From Anastatus disparis (Eukaryota > Arthropoda > Insecta > Hymenoptera > Eupelmidae), in contig JAFFSR010000251.1 in assembly GCA_017163975.1 (NCBI GenBank), positions 2,046,001-2,110,000 of the forward strand: a DNA stretch of 64,000 nucleotides. Reading direction: 5' to 3'. This document shows, piece after piece, positions 10,687 through 21,788 of the stretch (position 1 is its first letter; each line of letters opens with the position of its first letter). The notes under the pieces were generated by a model. That model ran no database searches and was not told the origin of the DNA. It saw only the letters and a list, made by a program, of their open reading frames with translations. The translations under genes and the position numbers were made by a program.

Positions 10687-13187
10687 TTCTGGAACGTCAC
10701 GTTTGGAGCATTACAAACCTGGCAGTAGATCTGACTCTGGTTGTTTCTGCTTGGCCTGTTAGGGCAATAATTTGCGCTATGTCCAAGTGCTTTACAACAA
10801 TAGCACGTTATAGTTGGACATTCGTGCATTCTATGTCCTTCCTGGCTGCAATTATAACAACCGGTAGATTTTCCATAGCTAGATGTTTGCTGCCTCGTTG
10901 GTGGTGGATATCTTGGACCCTGTGGTCCGTTATAACCGCCATTTCTGGGTGGATTCCATCTAACTCTGCCTTGATTTCCATAATTTGGCCTCCTATCGTA
11001 ATTATTATTCTGTGGTGCTTGTACTCCATGATTATCGTTTGTTTTTCCTGTTGTCTCGTGATTATCGTTTTTATTTTCTTCTACACTCTCTTTCTTGACA
11101 TCTACAATCGCCGCTATTATTTCATTTTCCTTCTTCTCACTATTTGCTGCTACTTCATTCTGATTACTCTTTTTATTCTTCTTCTTTCTTCTCCTTTTGT
11201 TGCTTTTTCCTCTATGATGAGTCTCGCTATCTTCTATGGGTACTTCCTGGACCGCTGCTATCCTAACTGTTGTATTACCACCAGTGTAGGCAGCCGTTGG
11301 TAACCTCATCTTGTCTTTTGGAGGTGGTGGTACGTATCGACTGTCTAAATCCTTTTGACGTTCCCAACGTCGACCATACCTTTCAATATCATCCAGCGAA
11401 TTTATTTCCTTCTCTACCATGGCTCTTCTATATTCTGGTAACAAGTTCTTAAATACCATATCCACTATCTCTATTGAGGTGGGAGGATATCTGAAGTGTT
11501 TAATGATATATCTGAGACAAGATAGGTAGTTGGAAATTCTTTCACCTTTAGCTTGAGTTCTCTGTCTCAATTCATCTATTAAGTCTTCTCTATATAACTC
11601 ACCAATGAATTGATGGCGAAAAGCTTTTTTAAAATGTGACCAGGACGATATTTCCTCTTTTCTGGTGAGATACCATACGTTAGCTGCTCCAGTCAGCACT
11701 CCAGATAGAGCTTTGATGATATCCTTTTCTTTGTAATGATTGCTTCTCTTGAAATCATCTAATTGCGTTAAAAAGTGTTCCGGTCCTTCTTTACAATCAC
11801 CAGAGAATTGCAAATTCCAAGTTCGTAGGGCTTTCATAACCCTTATTACTTTTTCAGACCTTCGCCTTCTCTTAGATTTTCTGTGGTGACTTTTTGACCT
11901 TTGGCTAGGTAACTCTTCTTCGCTAATTTCGCTATCACTACTATACATATCATCATCGCTATCCTCATCTTTGCTATCTGAATCTTCTTCTTCTGAATCT
12001 CCCTTTCTATGTTTTCGGCCGTCCTCTTTACCTATGAACGGCTCCTTATTCTTTTTGTTTTGTTTCTTCTTTTTATCCTTCTTAGATTTCTTTCTATCTT
12101 CCTTTATTGATTTATCCTTCTTACTACTTCTTTCATCACTAAGCCTCGACGATTGATCACCAACTCTGGAAAAGTTTAATTTGTCAATTCTGGTTGGCTT
12201 GCTCACTTTAGGAGTAGAGCGTTGTTTCAGAATTTGATCATTTTGCTCCTCTAAGTATGGGTTTGTTAGTAACGTTTTACTCTTTTTAATTTCTTTATGT
12301 TTTCTTCCTCCTGTCAAATTTTGAATAAGATTTTGGTAGGTTTGGTTGACAATTTGGTTATTGTCCATCTCATCATCACTACTGGAGTCCTCAGAGGTAC
12401 TACTCCCACTACCAGAACTACTCAGAATATCTTTGGAGTTGTTAATTTCGGTTATTCTCACATTTCCCAGATTGTTTGTTATACTTGTAGTACCTTCTAT
12501 TCCTCTTTCCATTACCTCCACAGTAGAATCTGGAGATGCCACTATTATTGGGTCTGAACCTGGTAGAGGTCTTACTAGATGTAAATTTTGGATTATTTGT
12601 ACCTCTTCACCTTCTCGGAATTCTGAGTTCCTTTTTAACATTTCTTCAATTTCTGGAGAAAGAAGTACGGATATCCTCTTCCGCTGTGGTCCTAAAGGTG
12701 GTAATGTCATATTACTCCAGATAGGTAATCCTGATTTTTCTGGTAATACACTTCTCTGTTCTATTCGTTGAAGTATTGGAGGATTTGTTCTTGTTACTAA
12801 CGTCGTCGCTTGTGATTTTGAAGTTTCTTGTATAGAGGGCGGTGCTTCATCCTTTTCTACATCCGTATCCTTATCTGTGGTTTCAGTTTCTGTCGCTGTA
12901 ATCTCCAGTGCTTCCCGTTGGTCTCCGGTTTCCGTTAATATTTGGTCCACATCGTCTGCTATCTCATCGGTTGGATACCACGGGACATCTTTATCTGGTT
13001 CAGTATCCCTGATATATGCCCTTAGTAATCTATCTCGTATAGCTAACACTGGACCTTGCGAGTTCAGATTTCTTTCCTTCAATCTATTTTGAACTTCTAG
13101 TGGTCTTAGCCGCTTAATCGTTCTTGCTAACTCTTTAATTTCTTTATTCTTCTTCAATTTATCCATTTTTGTCTTGTGGTCCGACAT
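10605..13187 (-). CDS. gag: Retrotransposon Gag polyprotein
   Basis: An uninterrupted 860-aa frame from ATG at 13187. Residues 28-59 resemble a SAP DNA-binding motif (RLRPLEVQNRLKERNL). A long acidic, Ser/Lys-rich region follows (KKSKKDKKKKQNKKNK and EEEDSDSKDEDSDDD). About 450-562 are a retrotransposon gag capsid domain (WNLQFSGD ... LSGVLTGAANVWY ... FRHQFIGELYREDLI). Two CCHC zinc knuckles lie at about 777-790 and 795-808, followed by two extra CxxC pairs (about 822-838). Gag would form the particle and package element RNA. The frame is fully open although pol is broken, so either the insertion is too recent to decay or Gag is still useful to the element. The N-terminal SAP-like part is unusual for Gag. 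Confidence 0.92.
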   Translation of the reverse strand: MSDHKTKMDKLKKNKEIKELARTIKRLRPLEVQNRLKERNLNSQGPVLAIRDRLLRAYIRDTEPDKDVPWYPTDEIADDVDQILTETGDQREALEITATETETTDKDTDVEKDEAPPSIQETSKSQATTLVTRTNPPILQRIEQRSVLPEKSGLPIWSNMTLPPLGPQRKRISVLLSPEIEEMLKRNSEFREGEEVQIIQNLHLVRPLPGSDPIIVASPDSTVEVMERGIEGTTSITNNLGNVRITEINNSKDILSSSGSGSSTSEDSSSDDEMDNNQIVNQTYQNLIQNLTGGRKHKEIKKSKTLLTNPYLEEQNDQILKQRSTPKVSKPTRIDKLNFSRVGDQSSRLSDERSSKKDKSIKEDRKKSKKDKKKKQNKKNKEPFIGKEDGRKHRKGDSEEEDSDSKDEDSDDDMYSSDSEISEEELPSQRSKSHHRKSKRRRRSEKVIRVMKALRTWNLQFSGDCKEGPEHFLTQLDDFKRSNHYKEKDIIKALSGVLTGAANVWYLTRKEEISSWSHFKKAFRHQFIGELYREDLIDELRQRTQAKGERISNYLSCLRYIIKHFRYPPTSIEIVDMVFKNLLPEYRRAMVEKEINSLDDIERYGRRWERQKDLDSRYVPPPPKDKMRLPTAAYTGGNTTVRIAAVQEVPIEDSETHHRGKSNKRRRKKKNKKSNQNEVAANSEKKENEIIAAIVDVKKESVEENKNDNHETTGKTNDNHGVQAPQNNNYDRRPNYGNQGRVRWNPPRNGGYNGPQGPRYPPPTRQQTSSYGKSTGCYNCSQEGHRMHECPTITCYCCKALGHSANYCPNRPSRNNQSQIYCQVCNAPNVTFQNCVTCAPLRQIWGNGSAGGLSRPTPPS
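10620..10653 (-). promoter_or_regulatory. Programmed -1 frameshift signal between gag and pol
   Basis: On the element strand the heptamer GGGAAAC (10653-10647) sits in the gag frame as G-GGA-AAC, the X-XXY-YYZ pattern of -1 slippage. It is inside the gag/pol overlap, and pol is the -1 frame. Eleven bases downstream, GGGAC-TGTCTC-GTCCC (10635-10620) forms a perfect 5-bp hairpin. An alternative, longer pairing of the G run (10637-10633) with the C run at 10616-10611 is possible. Shifting here would make a Gag-Pol fusion that bypasses the gag stop at 10605. Confidence 0.8.
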
Positions 13188-14452
13188 CTTGATCCGCTAA
13201 TTGCCTTGCAACGATCTGCGGTCTCTCCAAACAAGAACGCGGAAATCTTTACAATACTTTAACGGATTACTAAAAATCTCTACCACGACAAAATCTACTT
13301 CTGAATTCAAATAAGGGCAGCTATCACTACTTAAGCGCCGAAAAGAAAAGAAAAATTTTCGCAAACGTAAACCGCGCTGACGAAAGCACACGTATGCAAT
13401 AGAAGTTCCACGATAGGGTAAAATAAGTAAAACGTTACTTATTTTAAGTTTGGGGATGTAAAAAGGGGTTTCTACGCTAATATCTCCGTCGAGTGCCAAT
13501 ATAAATAGATATGTATAAATAAATATATGTATATGTATATAAATTATGTTACTCTGGAGATTACCGTCTTTTACTTTTACTCTTATTTTACCTAGAAGGG
13601 AAAGAAAAATTTTGTGCAAATTTTTATTTGCAAATTTGTATTTTTGCTTTATTTCTTCTTGAGTTTCTTGAGTAAGATATATTTTAATTTCTCTTGAGTC
13701 CTTTTATTTCTTTCGCTAAACGCTATTCTTGATTGTTTTATAAGAGTTACTTTTAATTTATTTTTCTTCGCTATTGGTCAATCTTCTTAAGTAATAAAAA
13801 AAAAATTTTATGTAATTCCTTCTTATAAATAAAAAAAATTTTAAATAAGAAAATTTAAACGTGAAAAAAAAAAATTCTAATCTTCTTGAATCTCTTGATG
13901 TGATTCCTAATACTTTAGTTTCGCGAAAAAGGAAAAAAAAAAATTCAATAATAATTAAAAATTAAGAAAAATTTAGTAATAATCTTGAGTAATTATTTAT
14001 CTTGAGTTTTATTCTTCTTGTGTAATACTATATTATTTTTCTTGAATAATCAAATTATTTTTCTTGAGTAATTGAATTATTTTTCTTCTTGAATTTTGCT
14101 TTTTATTTTTATAATATTTAAGAAAAATCTTCCTGTAAATTGTAAAATCCGCAAAAAAGAATCGCTACCGCAAATGTAAAATGGGTATATATATAATTTT
14201 GGCACTCGACAGGTTATATATACTCGTAAAAATCAGTTTGTTTTAGGTAGGAGGGCCCACCCAATATATAAAAGAAGGATGTTCCCAATTCTATTTTATG
14301 TATTATTTTTTTATATATATATTCTCTTTAGATATATGTGTGCTCTCTCTCTCTCTCTCTTATACTTAACCAATTCTGTATTATTTCTAACCTCACTTTT
14401 TGGACTTTGCACCACCAATTTCAGTATTTTTCTGCCGCTACTTGGCCTTTGA
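13188..14452 (-). other. Untranslated leader of the retrotransposon, with repeated TTCTTGAGT-like words
   Basis: The leader runs 1.26 kb between primer site and gag start. From about 13655 to 14100 the plus strand repeats variants of TTCTTGAGTAATT (for example near 13661, 13670, 13694, 13984, 14000, 14067). It is strongly T-rich. No open frame of note. It should contain the packaging signal, which cannot be identified by eye. Confidence 0.65.
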
Positions 14453-14463
14453 GTTGGGCGCCA
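14453..14463 (-). promoter_or_regulatory. Primer-binding site, tRNA-Lys type
   Basis: On the element strand TGGCGCCCAAC lies two bases inside the 5' LTR (14466). It complements the 3' end (GTTGGGCGCCA) of insect tRNA-Lys(CUU), the primer used by gypsy. The match stops after 11 bases, shorter than the usual 18. Confidence 0.75.
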
Positions 14464-14465
14464 GT

Positions 14466-15847
14466 TGTAAGGGTGGTTTTTATTTGGGATATTATAAATA
14501 TATCTAATTAAATACAAAATAATAATCGGCTTATAATTCCCAAATTCTGAGATTTACCAACCTACAAAATTTATAATAATAATATAACCAGGGAATTAAA
14601 TACTCTACCTGTAATATTCTAATCAATTATAAGATCACTTCAATAAATAAGTTAACAAACATCCAATTATAGGGAGCAAACTCACTAAATAGACTTTAAT
14701 TAATTTAATTAAAAGAATCTAGGTTAAGTTATGGACGATTTCTCTAGATTAAGTTAAAATAATAATAAAATATAGAAAATCAATTAAAATATACTAAATT
14801 TCCGAAAAGAAAATTATTAATTTAAGCAATAATAATAATCAAAATCTCTTTAATATTAAAACAAAAGTGAGTAATGGAGCAACACGTGCTCAATATATTT
14901 TAGGTTATGTAAGGGTGGGGCTCGAACAGCAGTGCGTATCTCAGATTACGCAATTCTCCAATTGGTGGCGCTAGTATCGTCTTTCCTCGGAGTCGTTCTC
15001 TCTTTAATCTTCAGCAGGCGTTTTATAAAAGCGAGGTTATAACAACTTAATATATATTTCGTATATATATATATAAATTCTCAGAAATTGAATTAATATG
15101 ACCTTTGATTTGTAATATGTTTAAAATTATTTGCTTTTAATAGTTGTTATCTTCACAATTGTAAGAAAAGTTATTATAAATCAAAGAAGTTATTAAAAAA
15201 AATTTTGTTTATAAAGAATTTATAAAACCGTTATTTATTATTAATCTCTCACCAAGTTAGAATTTCTACCACTAAAATGAATTTTTAATTGATACTAAGT
15301 TAATAAGAAATAGGTAACTTTATAGATTCAGTAAGACAGAAGTTCAGTAAAAGAAAACTTAAAAAAAAAAGAAAACAAAGAAAATTTCTATAATTAATTA
15401 TAAACTATTATTTTTAGACTATAAATAATTGAGGTTGTCTCTTCAATTCGATATACCTCAATAGAGAAAAAAAAATTAGTCAGCTTTATAGAATTTTTAC
15501 TCACTAGCTTATCAAACTATTTCTTATGCTTAGATATTTCGGTTTAGGACTACGAAATAAAATCTCACGGTTAATTTTCACTATTTAATTTAATAACAAA
15601 TTCTTCTTAATAAATAACTAGAACCACAATATAAATTTTCGCTAATTCACAACGATGTCACGATCTACTGTTAGGTTAGAGAACCACGTGGCTATTTATA
15701 TAGCCTGCCGTGACTTCTCCGCAAAATATTTTAAATTTTACAACAAAATTTCAATTTTTGATTTCTTTCTAATTTATTTATTTTTAATTAATAGCAACAA
15801 ATTCAATTAATTACACGTTGCTATTAATTTATCACGAGAGAGAGAGA

Positions 15848-15881
<34 letters not shown>

Positions 15882-17514
15882 CACTTCGCGCACTATCACT
15901 TTTCCTTTCTTTTTATTACAATTTTAAATACAAAAAAAAATTTAATTTAATACAAATTATACCTGTCTTTGTCCGTTGCTACGCTCGACCTCGGCCATTA
16001 TCCTATTTTATCCCAATAGGAGAAGCAACAACAAAAATTCAACAAAAAGAAATCTATGAGGATTGACTCCGCAAAATGGCCGGCAATCTGTATTATAGAC
16101 CCTCTAGGCTAATGGCTATGGTTGGCAGTTGGTTCTAACTCACACTCGACCGAATATTTTATTTTTAACAAAAGAAATTTTAATAACAATAATCTTTAAT
16201 AACCGCCAAGAAAACTCAACAATAATAATTAACGATAATAAGTAACAATAAGAGAGTTTAGTTTTAAAGGGAAAAAAAAAGTAATAACGTATGACTATGC
16301 GACAGGGCTACCGAAACGATAATGAGGCACGAAGAAGAAGGAAGCGCATGCTGAGCATCAGTGGCTTCTTCTTCCCTATTGCTCTCTTTATTACTCTCGT
16401 TGTTTCCTATTTGCTATCTCTTTTTATTTCGCGACTCACTAATCAAATAAGGTTCTTTTATCATTTTATTCTGGTGTAGTTTACGACTCGCTAGTCAAGT
16501 TACATGTTACTTCCTATTACTAGGGTAGTATTTTTATACGTTACAGATTACGCCATCTGCGCGCTTAATTTGATTACATTATTTCTTATTTTCTTTATAA
16601 ATGATTAATTCTTTATTTCATTACAATAAAAGTTTCATTTTTCATCAAATAACATAAACGAGTATTAATTAATATTGTAAACAATAACTTCTGATTGTTT
16701 ATTATTTTTAGATTCGCTTGAGTCTTTATTCTGTTAACGCTTTTCATTTTTAACTATTTCGTATAATTGCGAAGTTATTTTATTTATTTGTACTGTAGCG
16801 CCATCTATAAAAATATACAAAAATGTATTTACAACAAGCAAGTAAAAATTATTATTTAAATTAGGTTTAAATATCTTTAGTATTTGCGCGCCACCTATAA
16901 TATGACTCATTTCAGTTCTTATCTATTAATCTAGCATCTCTTTTTATTATAATTAAGTTTTTTATATCTGTACGCTATCTTTTTACCATATGCGTTTATC
17001 CTACTTTATCGACTTTCATTATTCTATCAGTGTATTCCTATATCTCTCTCTCTTTCTATTTTTTTAACTAATTCTACGCGAGCGCCACAACAGCGAGCAC
17101 GTGTTCGTATATTGTGCCGTCGGCGCCGTTTCGCCGCCTCCTAGACGTTTGATTATGAGAATCGTCTGCTCGGGGCTCTCTGTGTGTCTCGTGAGTGTAT
17201 ATGTGCATAGTTGTTTCTTCGTCAGTGCCGTCAGCCGGTAGTCCAACGTACATGGCTACTTGGCAATAGGTTATGTGATCAGCTGTGTACATCCAGGGCT
17301 CAGCACCGAGAACAAGAACACAACAGAATTATTTCTCTGTTGGTTTCTTACGGTGGCCTTGGTCACTGTCACGAGTGTGGTGATTATGCTTTTATGAATT
17401 CACACGCTCGGGGAATTATGAATGATTTTTCTTTTTAATAGGTTTTTAATAGATAATTATTTTATTTAAATAAAACAAAAAAAAATTATTGTGGCGTGAA
17501 AATACCACGTCACA
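14466..17514 (-). repeat. LTR of the retrotransposon (5' LTR in element orientation)
   Basis: 3,049 bp, nearly identical to 4682-7731. As the 5' LTR it should contain the promoter that reads leftward through gag and pol. The same CTCF-like sites are present (near 14961-14972, 16549-16559, 16796-16807 and 16886-16897). The word TGTAAGGGTGG that forms its edge recurs about 440 bp inside the LTR, as in the other copy (5124). Confidence 0.95.
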
Positions 17515-17518
17515 AGTA
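17515..17518. repeat. Target site duplication, right copy (AGTA)
   Basis: Identical to the four bases at 4678-4681, directly after the LTR terminus CGTCACA. Confidence 0.85.
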
Positions 17519-18270
17519 ATATAATAACAATTTTATCAACTAAACAAGAGATTTTGTTTATAGATACGTAAGTAAAAAAACTTAAACTTATATAAATACT
17601 AGTTTTAATAAAATGACAAATAAGAGAATATTTAATAGAAAATTTTTAAAGTTAATAGTTTGAAAATATAAAATACTATTTAAATTGCTTTTAAAAAGTG
17701 AGATCATATGTCTAGGAAGAATTTTAGTGAATATTTACTAACAATAACTTTCCATGGTATTGAGAAGGCATTGAAGGAGACGCGTCAGGAACTTCAGAGA
17801 AAAAAAAATTTTATATTTAATTGTATCTAATACATGATTAATAAATATATTTTCTAATAATAACAATAAAAGTGCATTATTTAAATAAAGTATTTATCTG
17901 CTGGTCAACCCTCTATAATATGAATGTTCCAAAATTTCAAAAAGCATTTTATTACCATTCAAACGTTGTCACTTTAAAATAATTATGTGCATACTAAACG
18001 TATTGCACAACTAATTTTCCTTGAATTATGTCCTCAAAACACTTGAAAATTATTAAGTTATTGGAGTTATCGATTTTACCTTAAAGTTTTGGTAATACAT
18101 TACAACTTATTTAAGAAAATAAAATTTGTAGGAGAAATTTTTTTTACAACTTTAAGAAAATTTGTAATTTGTGTTCAGTATAAGTATAACAGTTCTTACT
18201 TTGTAAAATCTAAATTAGTATTCAGTACAAGTATAACAATTCTTACTCAAATAGAAGTATTTTAATAAAT
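17519..18270 (+). promoter_or_regulatory. Upstream region of receptor 2, shared with receptor 3
   Basis: From about 17900 the sequence clearly resembles 22470-22884: both have TTATTACCATTCAAA, a CACTTTAAAA block and GAATTATGT in the same order. It also contains a local tandem duplication of about 55-60 bp (around 18172 and 18219; TTCAGTA.AAGTATAACA). The sequence was copied with the gene and probably contains its promoter. No TATA box can be assigned with confidence. Confidence 0.5.
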
Positions 18271-20240
18271 ATGTCTTTATTTCTTTATACTTATATTTAT
18301 GTATCAAAATTATTTTTTGTATCATTTGTTAAATCAAACCCTGCATTTGTAACAGTTAAACCAGAAAAAATGTTTGAAGTATCGGTAAGATTCTAAGATA
18401 TAAATCTTAATATATTTCATATATTTCAATAAGAATTTTCTGTTCAAGGGTGAGATAATTAAAAATTGTTTTGAAAACAACCAGAAACATTCTATTTCAC
18501 TTATTTTTTTAAGTAAGAACACTCGTTCTGTAAATCATCTATTGTTCTCCCATCGTACACCTGTAATTTTATTCAATTTTTATGAAATTGAGGTTTTCAA
18601 AAAGAATCCACGATTTCATAGATCTTTCTTTCTACTTCAAAATCCCGTTTTAATAAAAAATTATCCTGCAACTAGTATTTTAATTATGATTCCATCAGAT
18701 GAACATCTAAAATTATTATTAGAGAATATAAGAAGTTCTATTTGGTGGAATAATAATGCGTCCTTTTTATTAATAAATATGAAGTCTAAAAACAGTTGTC
18801 TCATAGCACACGCATTATTGCAAACAATGTGGAATTTTAATATATTAAACGTAGTATATTTATGTCATAAATTAAATAATCAAATGGCATTTTATACATA
18901 TAATCCATATTCAAAATTAGCACCGAGGTTTTGGAATGTTATTAACATTCATGATTTAATGCTTGATTCTTGGACGTTGCTTGAACATTCTTTTAACTCT
19001 CTTCTTATTAATGGTAACTATATTTAAAAAATTTTTATTAAATGAATAATTTTTAATTGTCTATTTATCTAAAACAGATTCTTCGTTATATAACAATTTA
19101 TATTATGATAAAACGGAAAATTTGAATGGATACACTGTAAAAGCAAATGTAGTAAATAATTCGATGCTCTATACATATGTTAAAACAAATATTGGTTGTA
19201 GTAGATATGTCGGACAGAAAATTCAATTTTTTTGTACTTTGCTAAATGTCATCAATGCAACAATCGTGGTAAAAGTAACGAACCATGTTAGTTCTATGAA
19301 AGATCCTAATGCTAAATTTAAAGATTTATTAACCAACACTGTTGATATTTCATTAATTCCTTTTTTATTACGATCATATTGGAGTACAGATACATATCCT
19401 TTTCAGATGGGCGAACTCAAATTTGTAACTCAAAAAAAATCATCAAAATATTCAGACAACTTACAGTTTATTTTTAACAAAGAGGTTTTAATTTTCTTGA
19501 GTACACTTTGCTGTGTATTTATTATTTGTTTTAAATTTATATTGCGAGAATCAACATCTGATGCTATTCTAGATGTTCTACGCATATTTATTTGGACACC
19601 TGTTTTAAAAAAACCCAAAAGTTCCTCTACATTAATTTTTTTGATAACTCTGATACCTATGATGTTTTTAATCAACTGTTACATTCAAAGTCAATTAAGT
19701 GCACTGCAAGTAGTACCTGAATATGATCCCTTTATTGATTCAATAGAAGAATTAATAGAATCTAATCTTACAATTGGTGGAACTTCAAATTATTTAGATT
19801 TGATAGCATCTAAATCACTTCGTAAAAGATTTGTTGAAACAACTTTTAATGATTGTATCGTTCGACTATTAAAAGGGGATCGAATAGCTTGTGTAAATGC
19901 AAAATCATTTTTAAACTATTTCGTATTTGAAAATAATAGCATACATATATCAAAACAATCAATAGCAAAAAGGCCTAGTACCTATTTATGTAGAGAAGAT
20001 TTACCACTTCTAAATACGTTTAATAGAATTTCGCTAAAACTGAGAGAAGCAGGAATTTTTTATTTTTGGAAACAACAAAATCAATTTTATTATCTGAAAA
20101 ATCGTGATGAAGCTAATTTAAACAAAAAACTTGATATTAAACACGTTATGATTAGTTTATATATTTTGAGTGGTGGTTACGCATTAAGTATTTTAATATA
20201 TGTATTTGAAATAATTTATTTTAGAATCATTTCAAAATAG
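18271..20240 (+). CDS. Divergent ionotropic receptor 2
   Basis: Exons 18271-18384, 18449-19013 and 19078-20240 join in frame with the same intron phases as receptor 1, giving 613 aa. The 64-base introns match those of receptor 3 in size. The same domain order is visible: short hydrophobic leader (MSLFLYTYIYVSKLFFVSF), an extracellular domain with SIWWNNNASF and YTYNPY, M1 (VLIFLSTLCCVFIICFKF), a pore loop beginning RESTSDAILD, M2 ending NCYIQSQLSAL, a second lobe with GGTSNYLDLIAS and LCREDLPLL, and M3 near the C-terminus. No frameshift or stop, so it is probably functional. It is closer to receptor 3 in leader and promoter than to receptor 1. Its role is chemosensory by family; the ligand cannot be read from sequence. 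Confidence 0.88.
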
Positions 20241-21241
20241 GTTACGTATTTTAAATTTTTCATCATCAAAAATTATGTATAATTTCAGATGAAAAGCATA
20301 GAAAATTTGTATTGAAATTGGCGAATGAACTGTTTATATTTTAATTAATAAAATTATTAGCAGAAAAAGTATGAGTTATATAGAATTTTATATATTTTGT
20401 ATAATATGTAAATTTAACGAATTCGTACATGTTAAAAAAGAATTGTAACCATATTAATAAATTTCGGGCGATAATTTGACAGATCTTGTTACGAGTAGCT
20501 TTTAACTGAGATGATTATATATTGTTCTTGAATATTATTTCTTGTATATTTTTACTTTATCAAATGATTCTAAAAGAATGTACGTAATTCAAATATAATT
20601 ATTTTATTAATTGAATATTAAAAAATGTATACGGACAGAAAACGTGTAGTGACAACAATTAAATTTTATAGCAACTATCAAATATATATAATGCTTTCTT
20701 AAAATTACCGTGCGCATGATGAAAATTAATATAGCTGAAGTTAAATTAACTTTTTATTTATGAAATTTTTAATGAAATAAGTTTATATTTAAAAATCTTA
20801 GAATCTTTTAAATTTTGAAAACTTGGAAATTGTTTACAACAATTCAAAAGCCTGTAATACAGCTTTTTAAGGTGATACACGATTCTTCGGCAGTTTAAAT
20901 TATTAGTCTAATGCAGTAGAATATGCACAAAAATTTTGGTGTTGATCGAAAAATAACTAATGACAGTGAATAATTTTATTCCACCCTAACCTCAAAATCG
21001 TAACTGTAATATCATTATTTGGCTTTCATGGTATAAAATACAATTCGAACTGCTACGTAAAGGCTTTTTTCAAAACTTTTCGTTTCGTAAATATAGCTTT
21101 TCCACCCCCGTAGCGAAAGGTACTATTTTCACATTCAGAGCATAAAAATCAATTTTCGACATACTCCGGCCGAAAGTACCACTTTCTTCCCAGCTACGAA
21201 AAACGAAATTGGCATTTTCGGCTTGGGTATGACGAAAAATA

Positions 21242-21346
21242 GTATACATACCACGGGAGGTAAAATGGCGAGCCCATAGCACATATTTGGCAATTTATAT
21301 ATGCTATTGACTCGTCAGTTCTTTACCTCCCTTGATGAGAATGTAC
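21242..21346. repeat. Palindromic (fold-back) repeat module A
   Basis: The left arm 21242-21281 and the reverse complement of 21302-21346 share GTA...CA.GGGAGGTAAA, CGAG and ATAGCA in order, with small gaps. The loop is about 20 bases. It could be a MITE or a hairpin-forming repeat. Its arms resemble those of the module at 21695-21788 (CAAGGGAG then TAA). Confidence 0.6.
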
Positions 21347-21694
21347 TATTTTGATTTCTATTTACAGGAGTTAAAATAGCTCTTATTACCCTAGAACAAA
21401 AAAGTAGTCTTCTCACAAGTGTGATTAATTTTTCCCTTTTGCAATAAGAATAAAATGGTCTTTAAATTATTATTTACAGGACGGGGACTCCATTCCCTAC
21501 ATCTTTATTAGCAACTCCTTCCCTAGACTTCTTTCTGCCCGGTTCCAACTGCCCTTTCCCCGCAGGCAAATTCTACAGTCTTATCTTTATATTTTTATTT
21601 TAATAAATATATTAAGGCCCTTATATTTTTTATTAATGAATTACTATTCAATCGAGTGGAATTGGATGCCCTTCGTATATGGAAAAATAGTAGC

Positions 21695-21788
21695 TAACCA
21701 TGGTAGTAAAGGTGTTTTTGCCCATGTCTTTATTGTCGCCTGAACGAAGCGAGTCGGGCAAAAATCGCCTATCTTACTCCCTTGGTTA
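21695..21788. repeat. Palindromic (fold-back) repeat module B
   Basis: TAACCATGGTAGTAAAGG followed by TTTTTGCCC (21695-21723) is mirrored by GGGCAAAAA and a diverged TTACTCCCTTGGTTA (21756-21788). Arms of about 30 bases enclose a loop with GAACGAAGCGAGTC. A likely short non-autonomous element, related in layout to module A. Confidence 0.6.

Larger units (their letters stand above)
4682..17514 (-). mobile_element. Non-autonomous Ty3/gypsy-type LTR retrotransposon lacking reverse transcriptase
   Basis: The element is 12,833 bp: two LTRs of about 3.05 kb, a perfect 4-bp target duplication, a primer-binding site next to the LTR at 14466, a polypurine tract next to the LTR at 7731, gag (13187-10605) and a short pol (10686-8974). 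On the element strand each LTR runs TGTGACG...CTTACA. Pol contains a retropepsin-like protease followed directly by integrase zinc-binding and early core sequence; the RT and RNase H that normally lie between are absent. Integrase is further broken, with only its C-terminal part readable downstream (9003-8490). No envelope gene is seen. Mobility would need RT and integrase from another element. The LTRs appear to differ by only a few bases, so the insertion is very young. It lies within a chemoreceptor array and leaves both neighbouring receptors intact. Confidence 0.93.

Noticed and set aside
10779..11303. 174-codon plus-strand frame opposite gag
   Set aside because: Antisense shadow of the gag zinc-knuckle and basic region; its content mirrors codon bias of the real gene.
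21070..21282. 70-codon minus-strand open frame
   Set aside because: It overlaps palindromic repeat modules and has no protein-like signature.
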